Positions 22,046-34,290 of a stretch of 64,000 nucleotides of DNA are shown piece after piece. Where the stretch lies: contig JAAXNY010000006.1 of NCBI GenBank assembly GCA_013420905.1, positions 1,798,001-1,862,000 of the forward strand. The letters are read 5' to 3'. Origin of the DNA: Collybia mongolica. Its lineage: Eukaryota > Basidiomycota > Agaricomycetes > Agaricales > Clitocybaceae. The notes under the pieces are model-generated. The model was not told where the DNA came from. It ran no database searches and saw nothing but the letters and a program-made list of their open reading frames with translations. The position numbers and the translations under genes are program-made. Positions within the stretch are counted from its first letter, which is position 1, and each line of letters opens with the position of its first letter.

Positions 22046-23125
22046 ATGTCCGACTCTGCATCCGGTTCTGCAGATAAATCTGTTCAAGTAAAGTTGGTCC
22101 TACTTGGTAAGACTTGTACTTTGCCATCTTGCCTGGATATTACCTACTTTTCTACGACCCACTCGTCGTTTACTCCCCTTCTCATGGTTCGAAATACAAG
22201 GCAACGCATATACTGATGAATTGGCACTTACAAGGCGAGGCCGCTGTGGGCAAATCATCAGTAGTTCTTCGATTCGTACGTCACAACACATTCCGCAGTG
22301 TACTGTCATTTACTGGTACGGTTAATTCAAACAGGTCTCAAACGAATTTCAAGCCAATAAAGAACCTACGATTGGTGCTGCCTTCCTCACGCAGAAATGC
22401 CGTCTTGAGGACCGTATTTTGCGCTATGAGATCTGGGACACAGCGGGCCAGGAGCGTTTTCATTCACTGGCTGTAAGCCATACATATATGGACTCCTGTC
22501 ACAGGTTATACCCATGACTCATCCTCACCTGTTTTACAGCCCATGTATTATCGCAATGCTCAAGCGGCGGTTGTGGTCTATGATGTCACGAAGGCCACCA
22601 GCTTGGAAAAAGCAAAGTCATGGGTGAAGGAACTTCAACGACAGGCGAACCCAAACATCGTTATTGCCCTCGCAGGGAACAAAGTAGATCTTGTTCAGCC
22701 CTCGGCTTCATCACCCGGTATAGCTTCCTCGTCCGAATCAGAAGACGAGGCCGATGATGCGACAGCGACACCGGGAGAAACACCCGGTTTCTCAGGGGAA
22801 GAGCCTGAAAGCCTGCGGCAGGTACCTCGTGAAGAAGCGCAAGCTTACGCATCTGAGGCCGGGCTCTTATTCTTCGAAACGAGTGCCAAGACAGGAGAGG
22901 GTGTAGTTGACATCTTTACGGAGATTGGTAGGTCGCTTATACTCCACGTGAATCGATTTTTCAAAGAACATTCTACCTACAGCGAAGAAGATACCCATTG
23001 AGCACATTTTAGCTGCGACGCGAGGCACTGCCCGACCTGGTGCTGGCAGCCGGGGCGCTGGTCAGGAAGGTGGAGTAAACCTCGAGGAGAATGCTGCCAA
23101 GTCGAAAGATGCATGCAATTGTTAA
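22046..23125 (+). CDS. RAB5: Rab5-type small GTPase (Ypt5/Vps21)
   Basis: Five exons (22046-22106, 22235-22275, 22335-22472, 22540-22927, 22983-23125) encode 256 residues. All GTPase boxes are present: P-loop GEAAVGKSS (joined over the 128-nt intron 1), switch [11 protein letters not shown], switch [14 protein letters not shown] followed by [20 protein letters not shown] and [14 protein letters not shown] and AQAAVVVYD are typical of Rab5. The end CNC is a CXC prenylation signal. Rab5 recruits effectors to early endosomes for fusion. Unusual for animals but seen in basidiomycetes is a 45-residue acidic insertion ([11 protein letters not shown]...) between NKVDL and the ETSAK box. The arrestin-like gene converges on it with 209 bp between stops. 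Confidence 0.93.
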
Positions 23126-23334
23126 ATTCGTACTCGATATATCTACACAGACAACGTGTTCTTTGTTTGTGATTTTTTCATGATTTCTTACTCTCTACTT
23201 TTTTTTAGTACATGTAATTCACGGGACTATTTCACAGCGAGTAAGATAGTTAATAAATTATTATAGCCCGGCGTGATTTAGTCTCAACAGAGTATATATG
23301 TGGATGACTGATTATCTGAAAGGCAATACCATTT

Positions 23335-25393
23335 TCAGTCCATGTAAGGAGGTGGTCGTGTGACCTGTTCTTGACTCAAATTATCTGGAACGAGGTAAGG
23401 CGGCGGAGCGTGTCCTGCATGAGCAAGCCGAGTCTCTCTGGGAGTTGGAATAGGAGATGGCGAATGTCGAGGGGGGCCGTTGATGGTGTATGATAAATGG
23501 GGTGGGGGGGATGATTTAGGCGGTGGTCTAGAAGTTTCAGGAGATCTAAAGTCGGAGTCAATCGAAGGCGGAGGATCAGAGGGGTCATCCATGGCGGGAG
23601 GAGGCGGCGGTCGTTCCTCCCTTGCATTTTCATGGTGTTCAACTAGTGCCAAACCGACTGCTTCCATCATACGCTCGGGCTCATGCATCTCAGAAAGCGA
23701 CGTTAAATCCGTATCTCTGGTGGCCATTTCCAGTGTGGGGGGAGGCGTCGATGAACGCCGCATGTCATCAGGATGACCATCGAATTGTTGTGAAGATGAG
23801 AATCCAAACTCCAGCCCTTCGCCGATTATTAGAGGCGACGGCGGTGGGTGTAACAAAGGATGTGTAGCTTCATCGGGAATGATTATTTCGGACTCTGATT
23901 CTAGAAAAGTAGGCAATCTCGTTGACGTCGACGATTCCGCCTCAGAAAAGAAGAAAGGCGGAGGTGCGTCTCGCTCCTCAAAAGGAGGGGGGGCGGTTGG
24001 AAGCATGCTGGGGCCTGCTTCTCGAGAATGAAGGGCCAGATGCTCAGCGTCATCCTGTCTCACCGTCCTACTAGGGGGTTGGTCGTGCTTTTTTTGATAT
24101 GCAGCATCTAAGGCTTGTGAAACTTCGGGAAGGGGTGAGGAAGATGGGATAATGATTATGGGGACAGACAAAACAGAGATACGTTCTCGGCGAGTGGACA
24201 TATCCACGAATGATACATACACATTTAGCTGGAAAGTGATAGAATGAAGAAGGGTCGACTGTGTGATGGATGCACAATCGGCATCACTATCAAACTGTCC
24301 ATAATCTCCGCTGGGCAGATCAACAGCGAAGTTTGAGGGGGAACCTGACGCTGGAGATTGACGCAGGATGAAACGCAGCTTGACCGGATGAGAAGAATGA
24401 AAGCGGCATGATGCGCCTGAACGGGCTATAACTGTTCTGAAAGTTGGGCCTTGGGAGAAGGGTGAAATTGGTAGCTTCGAGGACGATGGCATGACCAAAG
24501 TAGATGTCGTCGTATCAGTAACATCGTCGAAAATTAATGCTTCCCCGTCCCAATTGTCGGCTCTGCGATGATGGGTCCCTGTCTCTGATCCTGTTGCATC
24601 AGTGCCTCCAACCCCTTGTTTGACTCCTACCATTCGCACAAGTTCTGTGCGGACATTGCGGAGTCTTAGACCATGGTCGACTACTAACTCTCTCATGGGT
24701 GGAGGTACTGTAACATATACGGGAATAGGTTCCTCAACTTTAAAGGTTGTCCGCGGCACCTCGACCTCAATGCGCGTTGGATCGTCCAGAGTGTGGAGCT
24801 CAGGAGACACGGGGATTGTATGCACATGGCCCGAGTATCGACGGGTATATACAGTGAGCGTCTTCGAGATAGGAGGTAGGAGAGGGTCCATAGGATGTAG
24901 CATTGCTGTTAAAAGGTGTGCCAAAGAAGAATGAGGGGTTTGAATTGATTGTGGGGTGTCCATGGCGAGCGGAATTGAAAATAAAAAGGACGAGGGAAAA
25001 GTTGTTGGGGAATCCGGGGAACGAGAGAACAATACAATCTCGGATGACCCAAGTTCGATCTCAAGTTCGAAAGCAGCCTCGATGGTTCGTAGGGACATTG
25101 TCCTTGTAAGTATGGCAAGATTGCTTCAACAGAATATTTCTGTTGGGAAGAGGGATGACAACTCACAGTTTTTCCCAGTCAGAAGGATTTATACCTTTGA
25201 CTTGAAGCTCTCCTTGAATTACTGCCCGTTCGTCTTCAGCCCCGAGAAAGCCCCTCTGGAAGTTGAGAGCGTCTGCTGTCGGAATGATAAGAATCTGTGG
25301 GTTTGTGATTTGAGTGACCCTCCCTTCTTGAAAAGGGGGGGTCTCGTCCGGAGCTTTTTTGGAATATATTGGAGGGGGGAGGCTGTCAGACAT
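23335..25393 (-). CDS. Arrestin-related protein with C-terminal PPxY motifs
   Basis: Two exons (25393-25167, 25102-23335) encode 664 residues. The N-terminal half has the beta-rich pattern of an arrestin domain (QILIIPTADALNFQRGFLG, VIQGELQVKG, then FELEIELGSSEIVLFSR, LPPISKTLTVYTRRYSGH, RIEVEVPRTTFKVEEPIPV). The C-terminal half is Pro/Ser-rich and disordered, and ends with two PPPY motifs (HAPPPYLVP and RPPPYMD). Yeast arrestin-related adaptors bind the WW domains of the ubiquitin ligase Rsp5 through PPxY and lead plasma-membrane transporters to endocytosis. The single intron (64 nt) is GT-AG; exon 2 opens with GACAATG. The cargo is unknown. It reads tail to tail with Rab5. Confidence 0.82.
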
Positions 25394-25549
25394 TGTGGAT
25401 AAGTATCAAGAGTACTTTCCAGTAACTAATTGCGGGTAATCTGGTCTGATCACGTGGTACATCGTGAATTATTATCCAACCTAAGTACTACAACGGCATA
25501 GATACAACACATATAGAATAATAATGGACCCGGAAATATAGAGCGATGC

Positions 25550-28500
25550 TCAGCATTCAACTCGTGCTAGGCTTTCTAGTTCCCCAAACATAACTGGGTC
25601 AGCATGGATTTCTCGCATCATCAACATGTCCCAAGCAGCATCGCGATGTCCACCGAGTAGCCCCGTCCCCCTCTCTGCCCCATTATCACCAACTTCTCCG
25701 TAACCCATCCCGAACGACATTGTCGGCACTGCAGATTTAGACGTGTCAAAGGAGTCCTCAGCGTCATCCAGAACTTTCATTGCTTCTATAGCCCTTTTCG
25801 TACAAACACCAAACACTCCACGCCCCTCATTGTTAGGACCGACCAAAAACTTCTGAATCATCCGCAACATGACTGATTTGAAAGCTAAAGTGCGATCTGC
25901 TTTGACCTTTTGTTTCATAGAGGGTGGTGCAAGGAAGGCTAAAGAGTATATAGCCATAACATTTTTTTCAAGGTAGCTTAACCAAGCTTCGCGCGCAACA
26001 AGTTGGAAGTCAGCATCGACTATCGGAAGCCGATGGACCAAAGCTTCAAAAAGGCGCAAAATGGATGCTTGAGGTACTGTCTTGGCAAATACTTGTCTGT
26101 TTGAGTCGGATTGACTCAAACGCGTGAGGACTTCAAGAGCTATGTCTGCAAGTAAAGGCGGTTTAAAGTTCCCATTTGATGGAATTCCGGTGAGCTGCAT
26201 GCACGCCAGGGGCGATACGGCTTCAGCAGGATCAATGAGGTATGAGGAAACCAGCTGGAAAGCTCGGCTGGCCATACGGAAGGTGGTACTAGAGGTAGCG
26301 TTTGCAAGGTGAATGTTGCCAGCTACATTGGTCAGGGTATACAGAGTGTCCTTGCGGACAATCACAAGGTCACCTAAAGATAAAGCAGGCGACGTGGGTG
26401 TTGGTAAACCTTCCTTGCTTATAGTGCACAAACGTAGCATGACGTCGACGAGGCGGGTGTGTCGTGAAATGAAATCCAGATTGTCCGGGATGGTGGATAG
26501 ATTACGTATGATGTTCAACACGGTCAAAATAATATTGCCAGGCCGTTGGCGTGGCCCTAAATCCGGATTCTTCGAGCCCTGATGGGGCTCTAGCGTAACG
26601 AACGATTGGCTCTGCGACTCTGCCACAATATTCACCAATGCTCTGTTTGTGGTGATCTGGAAATCCCGCTGAAGCAGATCGGAGTCAACTGAGTCTTCGA
26701 TATTGCCAAAGGCCTGCTCTTCGAGAAGATCAAGTACTTCGTCAAGAAGGTCCGCGGCTTGAAAGATAGGGAATCCAGAGCCAGGAGTTTGGCCTCGCAT
26801 AGTTGATAGTAGCGTAAATGTTGTCAGGGCGTATGAAAGCTCGGTTGATAATCTCGAACGGATAGACATTGTAAGTGCCTCAATATCAACCGTACCCCAG
26901 TCATTGATGTCTCGCAATGGGCGACGCTGCGGCAAAGTTGTCATTTCGTTTTCGAGTGACCTGAGGTCTCGACCGCCGTACGTTTCGACTTCGCGAGCTA
27001 GGGGTACATACTCGATTCTTCGGCGAGAAGGTTGTTGGCGTATTCGGGGTATCATTGTCGTGGTAGCTTGGGCTACAGGAGTACTGCTCGTCGGGGCGAA
27101 ATTCCGATCTGATACCGTTAACGCTGTCGACTAAAATGGAATTGTTAGCGCGTGATGCAGGATGGATTAAAGGAAACAACACACTGAAGCACTTTCAGGT
27201 GGTTCTGACCCTTGAAAGAATATATTAAATATGGCAGTTATATGTTGATAAGTAAAAACCCACCCGTTTTCTGTCTGGCACGCTTGTCTCCTTGATCAAA
27301 GTCCATTTTCCGCTTGATCCCTTGGATCTCCTGGTCAAGTACATTACCCTCAGCCGCGTGTTCATTTGCCATGCTATCGAGCAGAGATATTCCGGCCATG
27401 CCATGGGGTGTTACTTGAGCAGGCTGGCTCAACGCGGCAGAACCAGGCCGTTGAGGTGTTTGTGGGAGGGCCTGAGATGCCCCATTCGTAATGGTAAGAG
27501 GCACGTGTGGTCCGGAAACCTGGTTCATTGAGCCCATCGAACCCCCTGTAATACCTCTGAGTTGTCCAGGCTGTGAAGTGCTCGAGATCGTCTGGGTTGG
27601 TCGGTTCTGGTTCAGGTGTACTGGTGGATGCTGTGTGCCTGGGGGCCCACTTGATCTCGCAGTGGCCTGTGCCCTCTTCTGTTGTTCCTGCATATTCTGC
27701 CGATAAAAACTCTCAAAAGGGAGCAGCAACATGAAGTAATATTGCGAGATAGCTTGTGCCCCCGAAACGGAAACACCGCTAGGTTGTGGGATTTCATCCG
27801 GAAGGCCAAATTGGTTTGCGACTGCGCCCCACCCGTTGTTGCTTGAGACCTAAGATAACATTAAGAATGAGGTTGAAGCAAAGGTCTGTGTTATGACGTA
27901 CCACAGGCCCTCCCCCACTTTGAATCACTACGCCCCAAAGCTTGAATAAGTCAATATCCTTTCCTGCCAATCGAAAAGATCCTATTTCTGATGACTCTAC
28001 TGCCTTAAAGGGGGACGTGTTCGGGTCGTAATTCGGGGTGGACACTCCAGTGAGTGCCGGAGGCAAAGGGTTGTTGCGTTGCTTCGCCATGACGTGAGCA
28101 AGACCATTGAGGAAGCCTTGCTGACGCTGCTTTAGTGGAGTCGATGGTTGAGGTTGGTTACGAGCAACATGGGCCTGGGACATGGATGGGTCGAGGAAAG
28201 CAGGGTTTGTTCCATGATTGTTCTGCATTGGAAACGCCGCGTGCGCTATGGAACCGGGCAAGGAATCAAGGCTGGCAGCTGGATAATTGGTAGATGTAGT
28301 TCCTCCGAGAAATGGCGCCGAATTTGTTCCGCCTGAGGAATTGAGAAGAGACGCGGGTCGACTGTTTGCTATTCTTGCCTGGCTAGCAGCGGTGAGAGCG
28401 GCCATCTGCTTTGCAGCTTGCGTTGGGTCTAGATTATTGAAATACGGCGAAGGATCAAACACCGAGTTGGCTGGCATGAACGATGGGGGCATGCTTTGTT

Positions 28501-28590
28501 GTATTGGTCGAGTTTGATTTTGGGGCCTGACAATGCACACAACATTGGCTTGATGAAACGAAGTCCCTGGGATATGGACACTTACACCAT
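25550..28590 (-). CDS. SWI1: Swi1-like ARID subunit of the SWI/SNF remodelling complex
   Basis: Five exons (28590-28586, 28526-27902, 27849-27264, 27210-27185, 27130-25550) encode 940 residues. The first coding exon is only ATGGT, followed by GTAAGT...GTCAG. After a Gln/Asn/Pro-rich N-terminus comes an ARID DNA-binding domain (about residues 193-265) with DLFKLWGVVIQSGGGPV, WGAVANQFGLP and AISQYYFMLLLPFESFYR; it is joined over intron 2. A second Q-rich stretch follows, then a helical repeat-like C-terminal part (LTVLNIIRNLSTIPDNLDFI, TLYTLTNVAGNIHLA, LFEALVHRLP) resembling the SWI/SNF-like BAF250 C-terminus. The complex uses ATP to move nucleosomes. A 26-nt exon (27210-27185) is also small. 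It shares a 381-bp divergent region with the DUF1764-type gene. Confidence 0.85.
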
Positions 28591-28971
28591 ATTTGTGCTT
28601 CTAGTCACCAGTAGCGTCGGTGATGGCTTTGTGGCAGATACTCGTCGTGGAGGTCAACTTCATCCACGTTTCACATCGCTTGCCAAATCTGGTCACATCT
28701 CACAGGCGCTTTCAGGGTTCATTACGCATATTCTCGATACAATTTCAACCTCTCCCGCAGCTGCCATGCCCTACTCTTCTAGTTTTGTATACCTCCACGG
28801 CTCAAAAAAAAAAAGTAACTCTTTTGTACTCTTAGCGCTTCGACGGCCTGTTATCGGCACACACCATGTCATTCATTCGATTAGACTGTGACACTGTGAC
28901 TCTTGTGACTCTCAGGATTTATCAACGATCATTTTTCAATTCCTGCAGCGTTTCCTTTTCTTCTTCCTCAA
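28591..28971. promoter_or_regulatory. Divergent promoter, SWI1 / DUF1764-type gene
   Basis: 381 bp with an A13 run near 28803-28815 and pyrimidine-rich stretches close to the plus-strand start. No TATA box, repeat or RNA gene was recognised. Confidence 0.4.
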
Positions 28972-29557
28972 ATGTCAGAAATTGACGATATCTTTGCTTC
29001 CAAGGGGAAGTCTCAAGTATTCCAACCCGTTGCCTCAAGCTCAACATATACACCTCCTCAGAAAACGAAGAAGAAGAAGAAGGAGAAGCGCAAGCGCGAA
29101 GTTGAATCTGAAGATGATGCTGAAGTTCCGAACCGCAAACAGCGTCTTACACCTCAAACTATCATCGATCCATCCATCCTCATTACCAGCTTAAAAACGG
29201 ATCGTGCTTCAGAGACAGCAAGGCCAAAGGTCTTAAAGTCCATAGCACAGGATGGTAATCTCGATAAATTTACAGACTCCCGTGGATTCGGGCCAAGTTG
29301 GTGGTCTTATCTGCATTGGATCCCTACATCTTACTCGTACTCAGGGCGTAAGACAGCGGAGGGCTGGTTTATATATAGGGAAGATGAACTAGATATACGT
29401 GATGAAGGAGGAGGTAAGCTGTTTATATCTTACGTCTTTCTGCTTTTCACACCCTCTGAGTTCAGACACACCACTCTGCCCTTTTGACTGTGATTGTTGT
29501 GAGTCTACACATCCCCAGTTTAGTTCCTCGCTGATGCTGTGTGTCTTAGGTTATTGA
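28972..29557 (+). CDS. Small conserved nuclear-type protein (DUF1764 pattern)
   Basis: Four exons (28972-29296, 29345-29413, 29466-29498, 29550-29557) encode 144 residues. The N-terminal part is Lys-rich (KTKKKKKEKRKREVESEDD), like a nuclear or nucleolar signal. The C-terminal part has the pattern of a small conserved eukaryotic family of unknown function: FTDSRG, RKTAEGWFIYREDELDI, GGDTPLCPFDCDCC. The last exon adds only the end of a Cys codon, Tyr and the stop, after a canonical GTGAGT donor; reading through instead would add about 15 unrelated residues. All four Cys are kept, which suggests metal binding. The function is unknown. Confidence 0.72.
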
Positions 29558-30296
29558 CTACTAACACACCTATACACATCGAAACACCTTTGTCCCTCTA
29601 AATTGTATCCCCCTAATCGTCCACACCGCTCCAAGGCTCAGGAATTATCCGGTTCGAACATCCGGGCAACGTCCATAACTTCACTTTCATTCGCCAAGGT
29701 GGCATGGAGATACTCCGCTGTAATTTCGCGGGAAATTATCACCTTCTAATTTGGTGATGTGTATTGTGTATCTTCACATACTGACCTAGTTGAAAGTACG
29801 CATCAATATCTTGGTCCTCGAGCTATCCTATTATGAGTATAGTTTCTGAGCAGATGTCTTATCCAAATCCCGATCATCTTCACTTTCGGTGACTGGCTCT
29901 TTCGAAGCCTCTCGAGCTGGTTAATGGTTCGAAGGGGTCAATGTGTAGCCTAAATCCATTATCCTTGTTTAATCTCTCATGGTATTTCATCAATCCGTGT
30001 TGAGCATTAGTGTACTAAGAGATAGTACATATGCGGGGACACATAAATACCACATAATTTCTGCCGACGATTTGGAGAACTTGGGAAAGTACATATTAGA
30101 ACACAGATTTTCAGGGGAAAAAGAAGAAAACTAATATAACTCACTGGACGGCTGAACGCCGAAAATCCCACGCCTCAACCAGTCACTTTCTCATTTCAAC
30201 AATTCCAAGCCAAGTAGAACTGGTATTGCCTCCAAGTTTTTAACCCTCTGATGGTATGTAGTTAGGCCCTTCATGATCATTGTCTACAGATGGTGT
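29558..30296. other. Intergenic boundary between gene island and repeats
   Basis: About 740 bp. The first half still has ordinary CpG content; a GGTTCGAAC (29650-29658) resembles a tRNA B box but no cloverleaf can be drawn. From about 30000 the sequence becomes AT-rich and poor in CpG. No gene is seen. Confidence 0.4.
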
Positions 30297-30430
30297 AATG
30301 CTTATTTTCATTTTGACCACTTTCACAGCTCCATTTGCCCCAAAAGAAATACCATAGCTTAGTGCATGTTCAAAAAAGATCCTCAACTCAGAACAAGAAA
30401 TAAATGTCCTGAGTTTTATTGGGAGGCTTG
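30297..30430. repeat. Short dispersed repeat, copy 1 (second copy 53029-53160)
   Basis: About 130 bp starting TAATGCTTATTTTCATTTTG match the stretch at 53029-53160 with scattered substitutions. Flanks differ. No coding potential is recognised. Confidence 0.65.
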
Positions 30431-31079
30431 AGGAGGTGATTTTGATCATGTGTATTGTCTTTTGATAGTCAGGCCCACAAGTATGGGAAAGGGCACAGGA
30501 AATTGGTTGGATACAAAACCTTCTATATATCAATAGCTCCTATTCTACACATTTTAGGAGGGTACAAAGTGTTGGATGCCATAGCAGGCTCCAGAGATGT
30601 TGTTCACAGAGGTGAGAGTGACAGACTCTTGTTACATTTTCAGATGCCCCTTGCTTCCCAGCTTGGCAGTTGAGACAAAACCCCTCAGGGTATGAAATCT
30701 TCTTGATTTCTGTTATGACAACAGTAATGAAAATACATAAGCAATATACATCTCATTTGCTGAAATAAAGCCTGCCACCTTAGTCAACACCTGCCACATT
30801 TTCTCCCCCCAAGAAAAAAATGAGGCAGAGTAATCTCACTACCAAGGGACTGCAAGACATGCCCCTATGCCAACAATCATTTCTTTCCTTTTTCATACTC
30901 AGTATTCCCTTTCTTGTAGATGGCTATACTTATCACCTTTTCATAGGTCTTGGCTAGATATTCTTGGGAGCCTTCAGGCTTTAATTTTGTACATATTCTT
31001 GGGTAGAATAGCAAGCCACCTAAGTTGTCTTTCACCTTTTCATGTGACTGACTCTGAGACTATTTTGTCTCACTCTACA
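30431..31079. other. AT-rich repeat-like stretch, probably ending in a copia LTR
   Basis: No gene is seen. The right end reads ...CACTCTACA directly before a primer-binding site (31080-31091), so the last few hundred bases are probably the 5' LTR of the old copia element. Its left border could not be found without a second LTR copy. Confidence 0.35.
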
Positions 31080-31091
31080 GGCTATGGGCCC
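31080..31091 (+). other. Primer-binding site of old copia element (initiator tRNA-Met type)
   Basis: GGCTATGGGCCC follows the presumed LTR end with no gap. It differs by one transition from GGTTATGGGCCC at 62831-62842 in the young copia. That sequence is complementary to the anticodon arm of initiator tRNA-Met, as known for Drosophila copia, which primes from a half tRNA. Confidence 0.6.
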
Positions 31092-31111
31092 TGCTCTGTG
31101 CTAACTTTACA

Positions 31112-32165
31112 ATGAGACAAAATTATCTGATCACACACATACCCTCAACAACTCAAAACAATACATTAAACATGTCTAACAACAACTCCTCAAACCCTCC
31201 TATCTTTCCTGAGACAGAGCAGTTTGATGGGAGCAACTTTACTGCTTTCAAAAACTGTGTCCTCATTGCAGTGAAGGTGCATGGTATGTATGGATACCTT
31301 GAAGGTCCACAATTTAGCACAAACACAGCCATGGATCCTGATCCTACCCCATGGCCATCTACTGCCCCCTCACCAGATGAGTGGGAATCCTGTGATGCAT
31401 GGACCATGGGACTCATAGTCTTTAATGTCAAGAATCCTGTGGGATTGGGCATTGATATGGATGGAATGGCAAGTGATGCTTGGAAATCACTTACTACCTT
31501 ATATAACACTACATTGGATCTTGCTCTTCCAGAATACCTCCTTCCAGGATGGAGATGACCTCCAAACACACCTTGCAACACTCTGAACCAAGTGGACAAA
31601 TGCAAATGAACTAGGCACAAAGATTAGTAATGGGATCTTCAGGCATATTATCATTGCATCCTTACCAGAATCCTGGGACCCAGTTGTCATGACTGTCATG
31701 AAAATTATATTCCCATCTTATCTCCATCTTTTTGATCTTATCTTATCTTTTATCTAGTGGGATTGGCTGTTAATTCATCTATCCCTAGGAGTTACAATTC
31801 TCCCATCATTCCCATCTTTCCATTTTATCATTTGATTGATGCTATACACTACCCTGGTTATGTTTGGTTTACCTCTCTCCATATTTATTCTACTCTAGTC
31901 CCCCTTAGGTAGCTGTATATATACTGCACCTCTAGCAGCTTGTTCTGTAGTCTTGATCTTGTCTATTCTCTGCAATACAGACAGGTCTTCTCAACTCTCT
32001 ATCTCTTGTGCTTTCTCTCCTCTTCTACTCTCTGATATTCTGCAGTGACTGTTATTGTTGCATCACTGACAGCAACCCTATATGATGCAACTACCACAGC
32101 AGAGGTCACTATGTGGATTAGCCTCCACTAGAACCAAATTGCAGGATAATGCACTCATTCTGGAT
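31112..32165 (+). pseudogene. Ty1/copia gag remnant, interrupted by LTR-A
   Basis: Copia-type gag is recognisable in pieces: FDGSNFTAFKNCVLIAVKVH and YGYLEGPQ near the start (compare NFHTWKIKM in the young copia), DAWTMGLIVFNV, a frameshift near 31540, then IASLPESWDPVVMT at 31640-31693. LTR-A (31694-32071) interrupts here; gag resumes after it as LYDATTTAEV. Removing the LTR and 5 bp rejoins the frame and aligns with SLVDSATLKE of the young copia gag. No protease or pol follows directly. Confidence 0.75.
31694..32071 (+). repeat. LTR-A, copy 2 (solo, inside copia gag)
   Basis: 378 bp, beginning TGTCATGAAA and ending CACTGACA. There is no gypsy coding sequence on either side, so it is a solo LTR. 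The flanks ATGAC and GCAAC are not identical, but taking out the LTR plus 5 bp restores the host gag frame, so a diverged 5-bp duplication is likely. Confidence 0.85.
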
Positions 32166-34266
32166 CCACAACAGCCCTTCAGGTAAAGTCCACACCCCCA
32201 AGATCAATTACAAGTCCTTATGTTTACATAAGTAACTTGTTCATCATCCTGGGTTTGCAGGAAAATTCAGTGTACCCAACAAAGATCCATTGTTGTTTTT
32301 CCCACAGTTAGTAATTTTGAAGTGTTCTGAGGGTTCATTAGAACATGGTCAATAAACATTTTGAAGTACATCAGTAAGATTTTGTAGTAGTGGGAATATC
32401 TTTCTAATTGTGAGAATCAAAGTTAGCTGATGTGCGGATTCTGAGTAAAAAAGGCAACTGCTAACATGGGCTGTATTTAATAATATAAATTCAAAATAAT
32501 TGGTCTTTTTCTTGGGATATCTCAGGAAATAAATAACTTTAACTGTCCACTAGGTAATCATACTTACAAGAAGCTTGTTCTGCTTTGGGTCAAACCTTTC
32601 CCACAAAAAATAAATATACATTGCTTGATGTACCCCCTCCATATGTCTATTAGTAGCAATTTTAATTGTATCTATTAGCCTTGTATTTGCTGAAATATGC
32701 ATCATCTATATTGTGGGAACTTCATTAACATTGTTTGTTTGGCCAGATGTTGGCAAAGTAATATTCATTTGTAATATGTAGTAAAAAAGTTGTTGTTGAT
32801 AATGAGACTTGGAAGGGTACAAACAACTACAGATATGTATAAACATACATGTAATATATTACTTTACAATGTCTAGTAGTAGCATGTCCATCAGCTTTGT
32901 ATTTGCTGAGATATGCATCATCTATATTATAGGAAATTTCTTTAGTATTATTGTTTGTTTGGCCAGATGTCTGGTGAAGTGATATTGGGGAGGGGCAATG
33001 ATTACCTACTCCGCGTTCATAGTGCAAGTAAACAAATGACAAATTTGGAGAGATTTTGTGACCCACCTGATATTTCAGTTTGGAAGCACATTCTCATGAG
33101 ATAAAACATGTCAAGCTAGTGGAAATTGAAGGACAGTATATGTGAAAGAGTTCCCATCTTGTTTTGAGCTCTATAGAGCACTGCATCAATGAGAATAATT
33201 ATTTTCCATGGGGGTATAGTTTTGAGCTGGGTTTTAAATAACATGTTTCCATATTTGGCTCACTGCTGATTAGATTTGGTATGTAATTTAGTGACTTGAC
33301 ATGTCTCAGCTATCTAAATATCAGACCACAAGGCAAGGTAACAGACAACAGTACGCCATTGCTGACATCTTCCTTGGCCACAATATGGCCTTCCTTGATC
33401 AATCCTACATGAATTTTCAGGGGCAAGAGGGGCTTTGTGGTGGATTTTTTGATTTTTTTGTTTTCTCCTTCACAGGCCCAAAAAACATATGTAATTTTGA
33501 TGAATCTTGAAAAATATGAGAGAATCAAAAAATCTGCCACAAAGGCCTTCTCTAGGCAAACATTTTGAACAACTTTTACTATTAGACCATTCCATTATCT
33601 TCAGTTTCTGAGCCACCAGTGATGTGGGTCATCAAATGGTGCTTTTCCAGGCCAGAAAAACAACTACAAACAAAACAAAAATAACCAGCAATTGCCCCTC
33701 CCCAGTGATATGCAGACAGTACTCATTTGTAATATGGAGCAAGAAAATGATAGTGGATGATGTTTAGAAAAATACATACAAATATAAAGACATACAAACA
33801 TACACATGAGGTACTACTTCACTATATCTAATACTAGCAATTTAAGTTACATCCATAGGCCTTGTTGTTGTTGAGATATGCAATGACTTATATTGTGGGA
33901 ACTTTAATGTCATTGTTTGTTTGGCTAGCTGTGTGGCAAATTCATACACAAACTTGATCTTCATTTGTAACATGCTTGTAGTGAGAGAGCTGCTTTTGAT
34001 CATAAAGGGGGACAAATAAGTACAAATACATATAAATATCCACATTGGGTAGCCCCTCACCATACCTAGTAGTAGCAATTTATATTGCATCCAGTCATTG
34101 TGGAGATATGCAATATTTGTTTGTATCTTTCCAAAATTGATTATAATCTCTTATTATATCTATTTTAGTATCCCTTTCATATATTACTTGGCCAAAAGCA
34201 TAGCCAAACAAGTTAATGCAGATGTTTCTGAAAACTATGATGCTCAATACCTTGACAATGGCTAGC
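32166..34266. repeat. AT-rich region with diverged internal repeats
   Basis: No gene. Several segments repeat one another imperfectly: around 32640-32815, 32875-32990, 33830-33990 and 34070-34110 share phrases such as TAGTAGCAATTT, GAGATATGCA, TATATTGTGGGAAC and TTGTTTGTTTGGC. CpG is almost absent. This looks like an old, expanded repeat unit of a few hundred bp. Its class is unknown. Confidence 0.5.
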
Positions 34267-34290
34267 TAAGGTAGGGGCCACCAGGAAGTG
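34267..34290 (+). repeat. Left terminal inverted repeat (with TA) of DDE transposon
   Basis: TAAGGTAGGGGCCACCAGGAAGTG matches the reverse complement of 39590-39613 at 22 of 24 positions. The outer TA is the probable target duplication, as in Tc1/mariner-type elements. Confidence 0.8.

Noticed and set aside
29640..29670. tRNA gene suggested by GGTTCGAAC
   Set aside because: No A box at the right distance and no acceptor or anticodon stem; the same holds for GGTTCGAA at 9941, 22186 and 29927.
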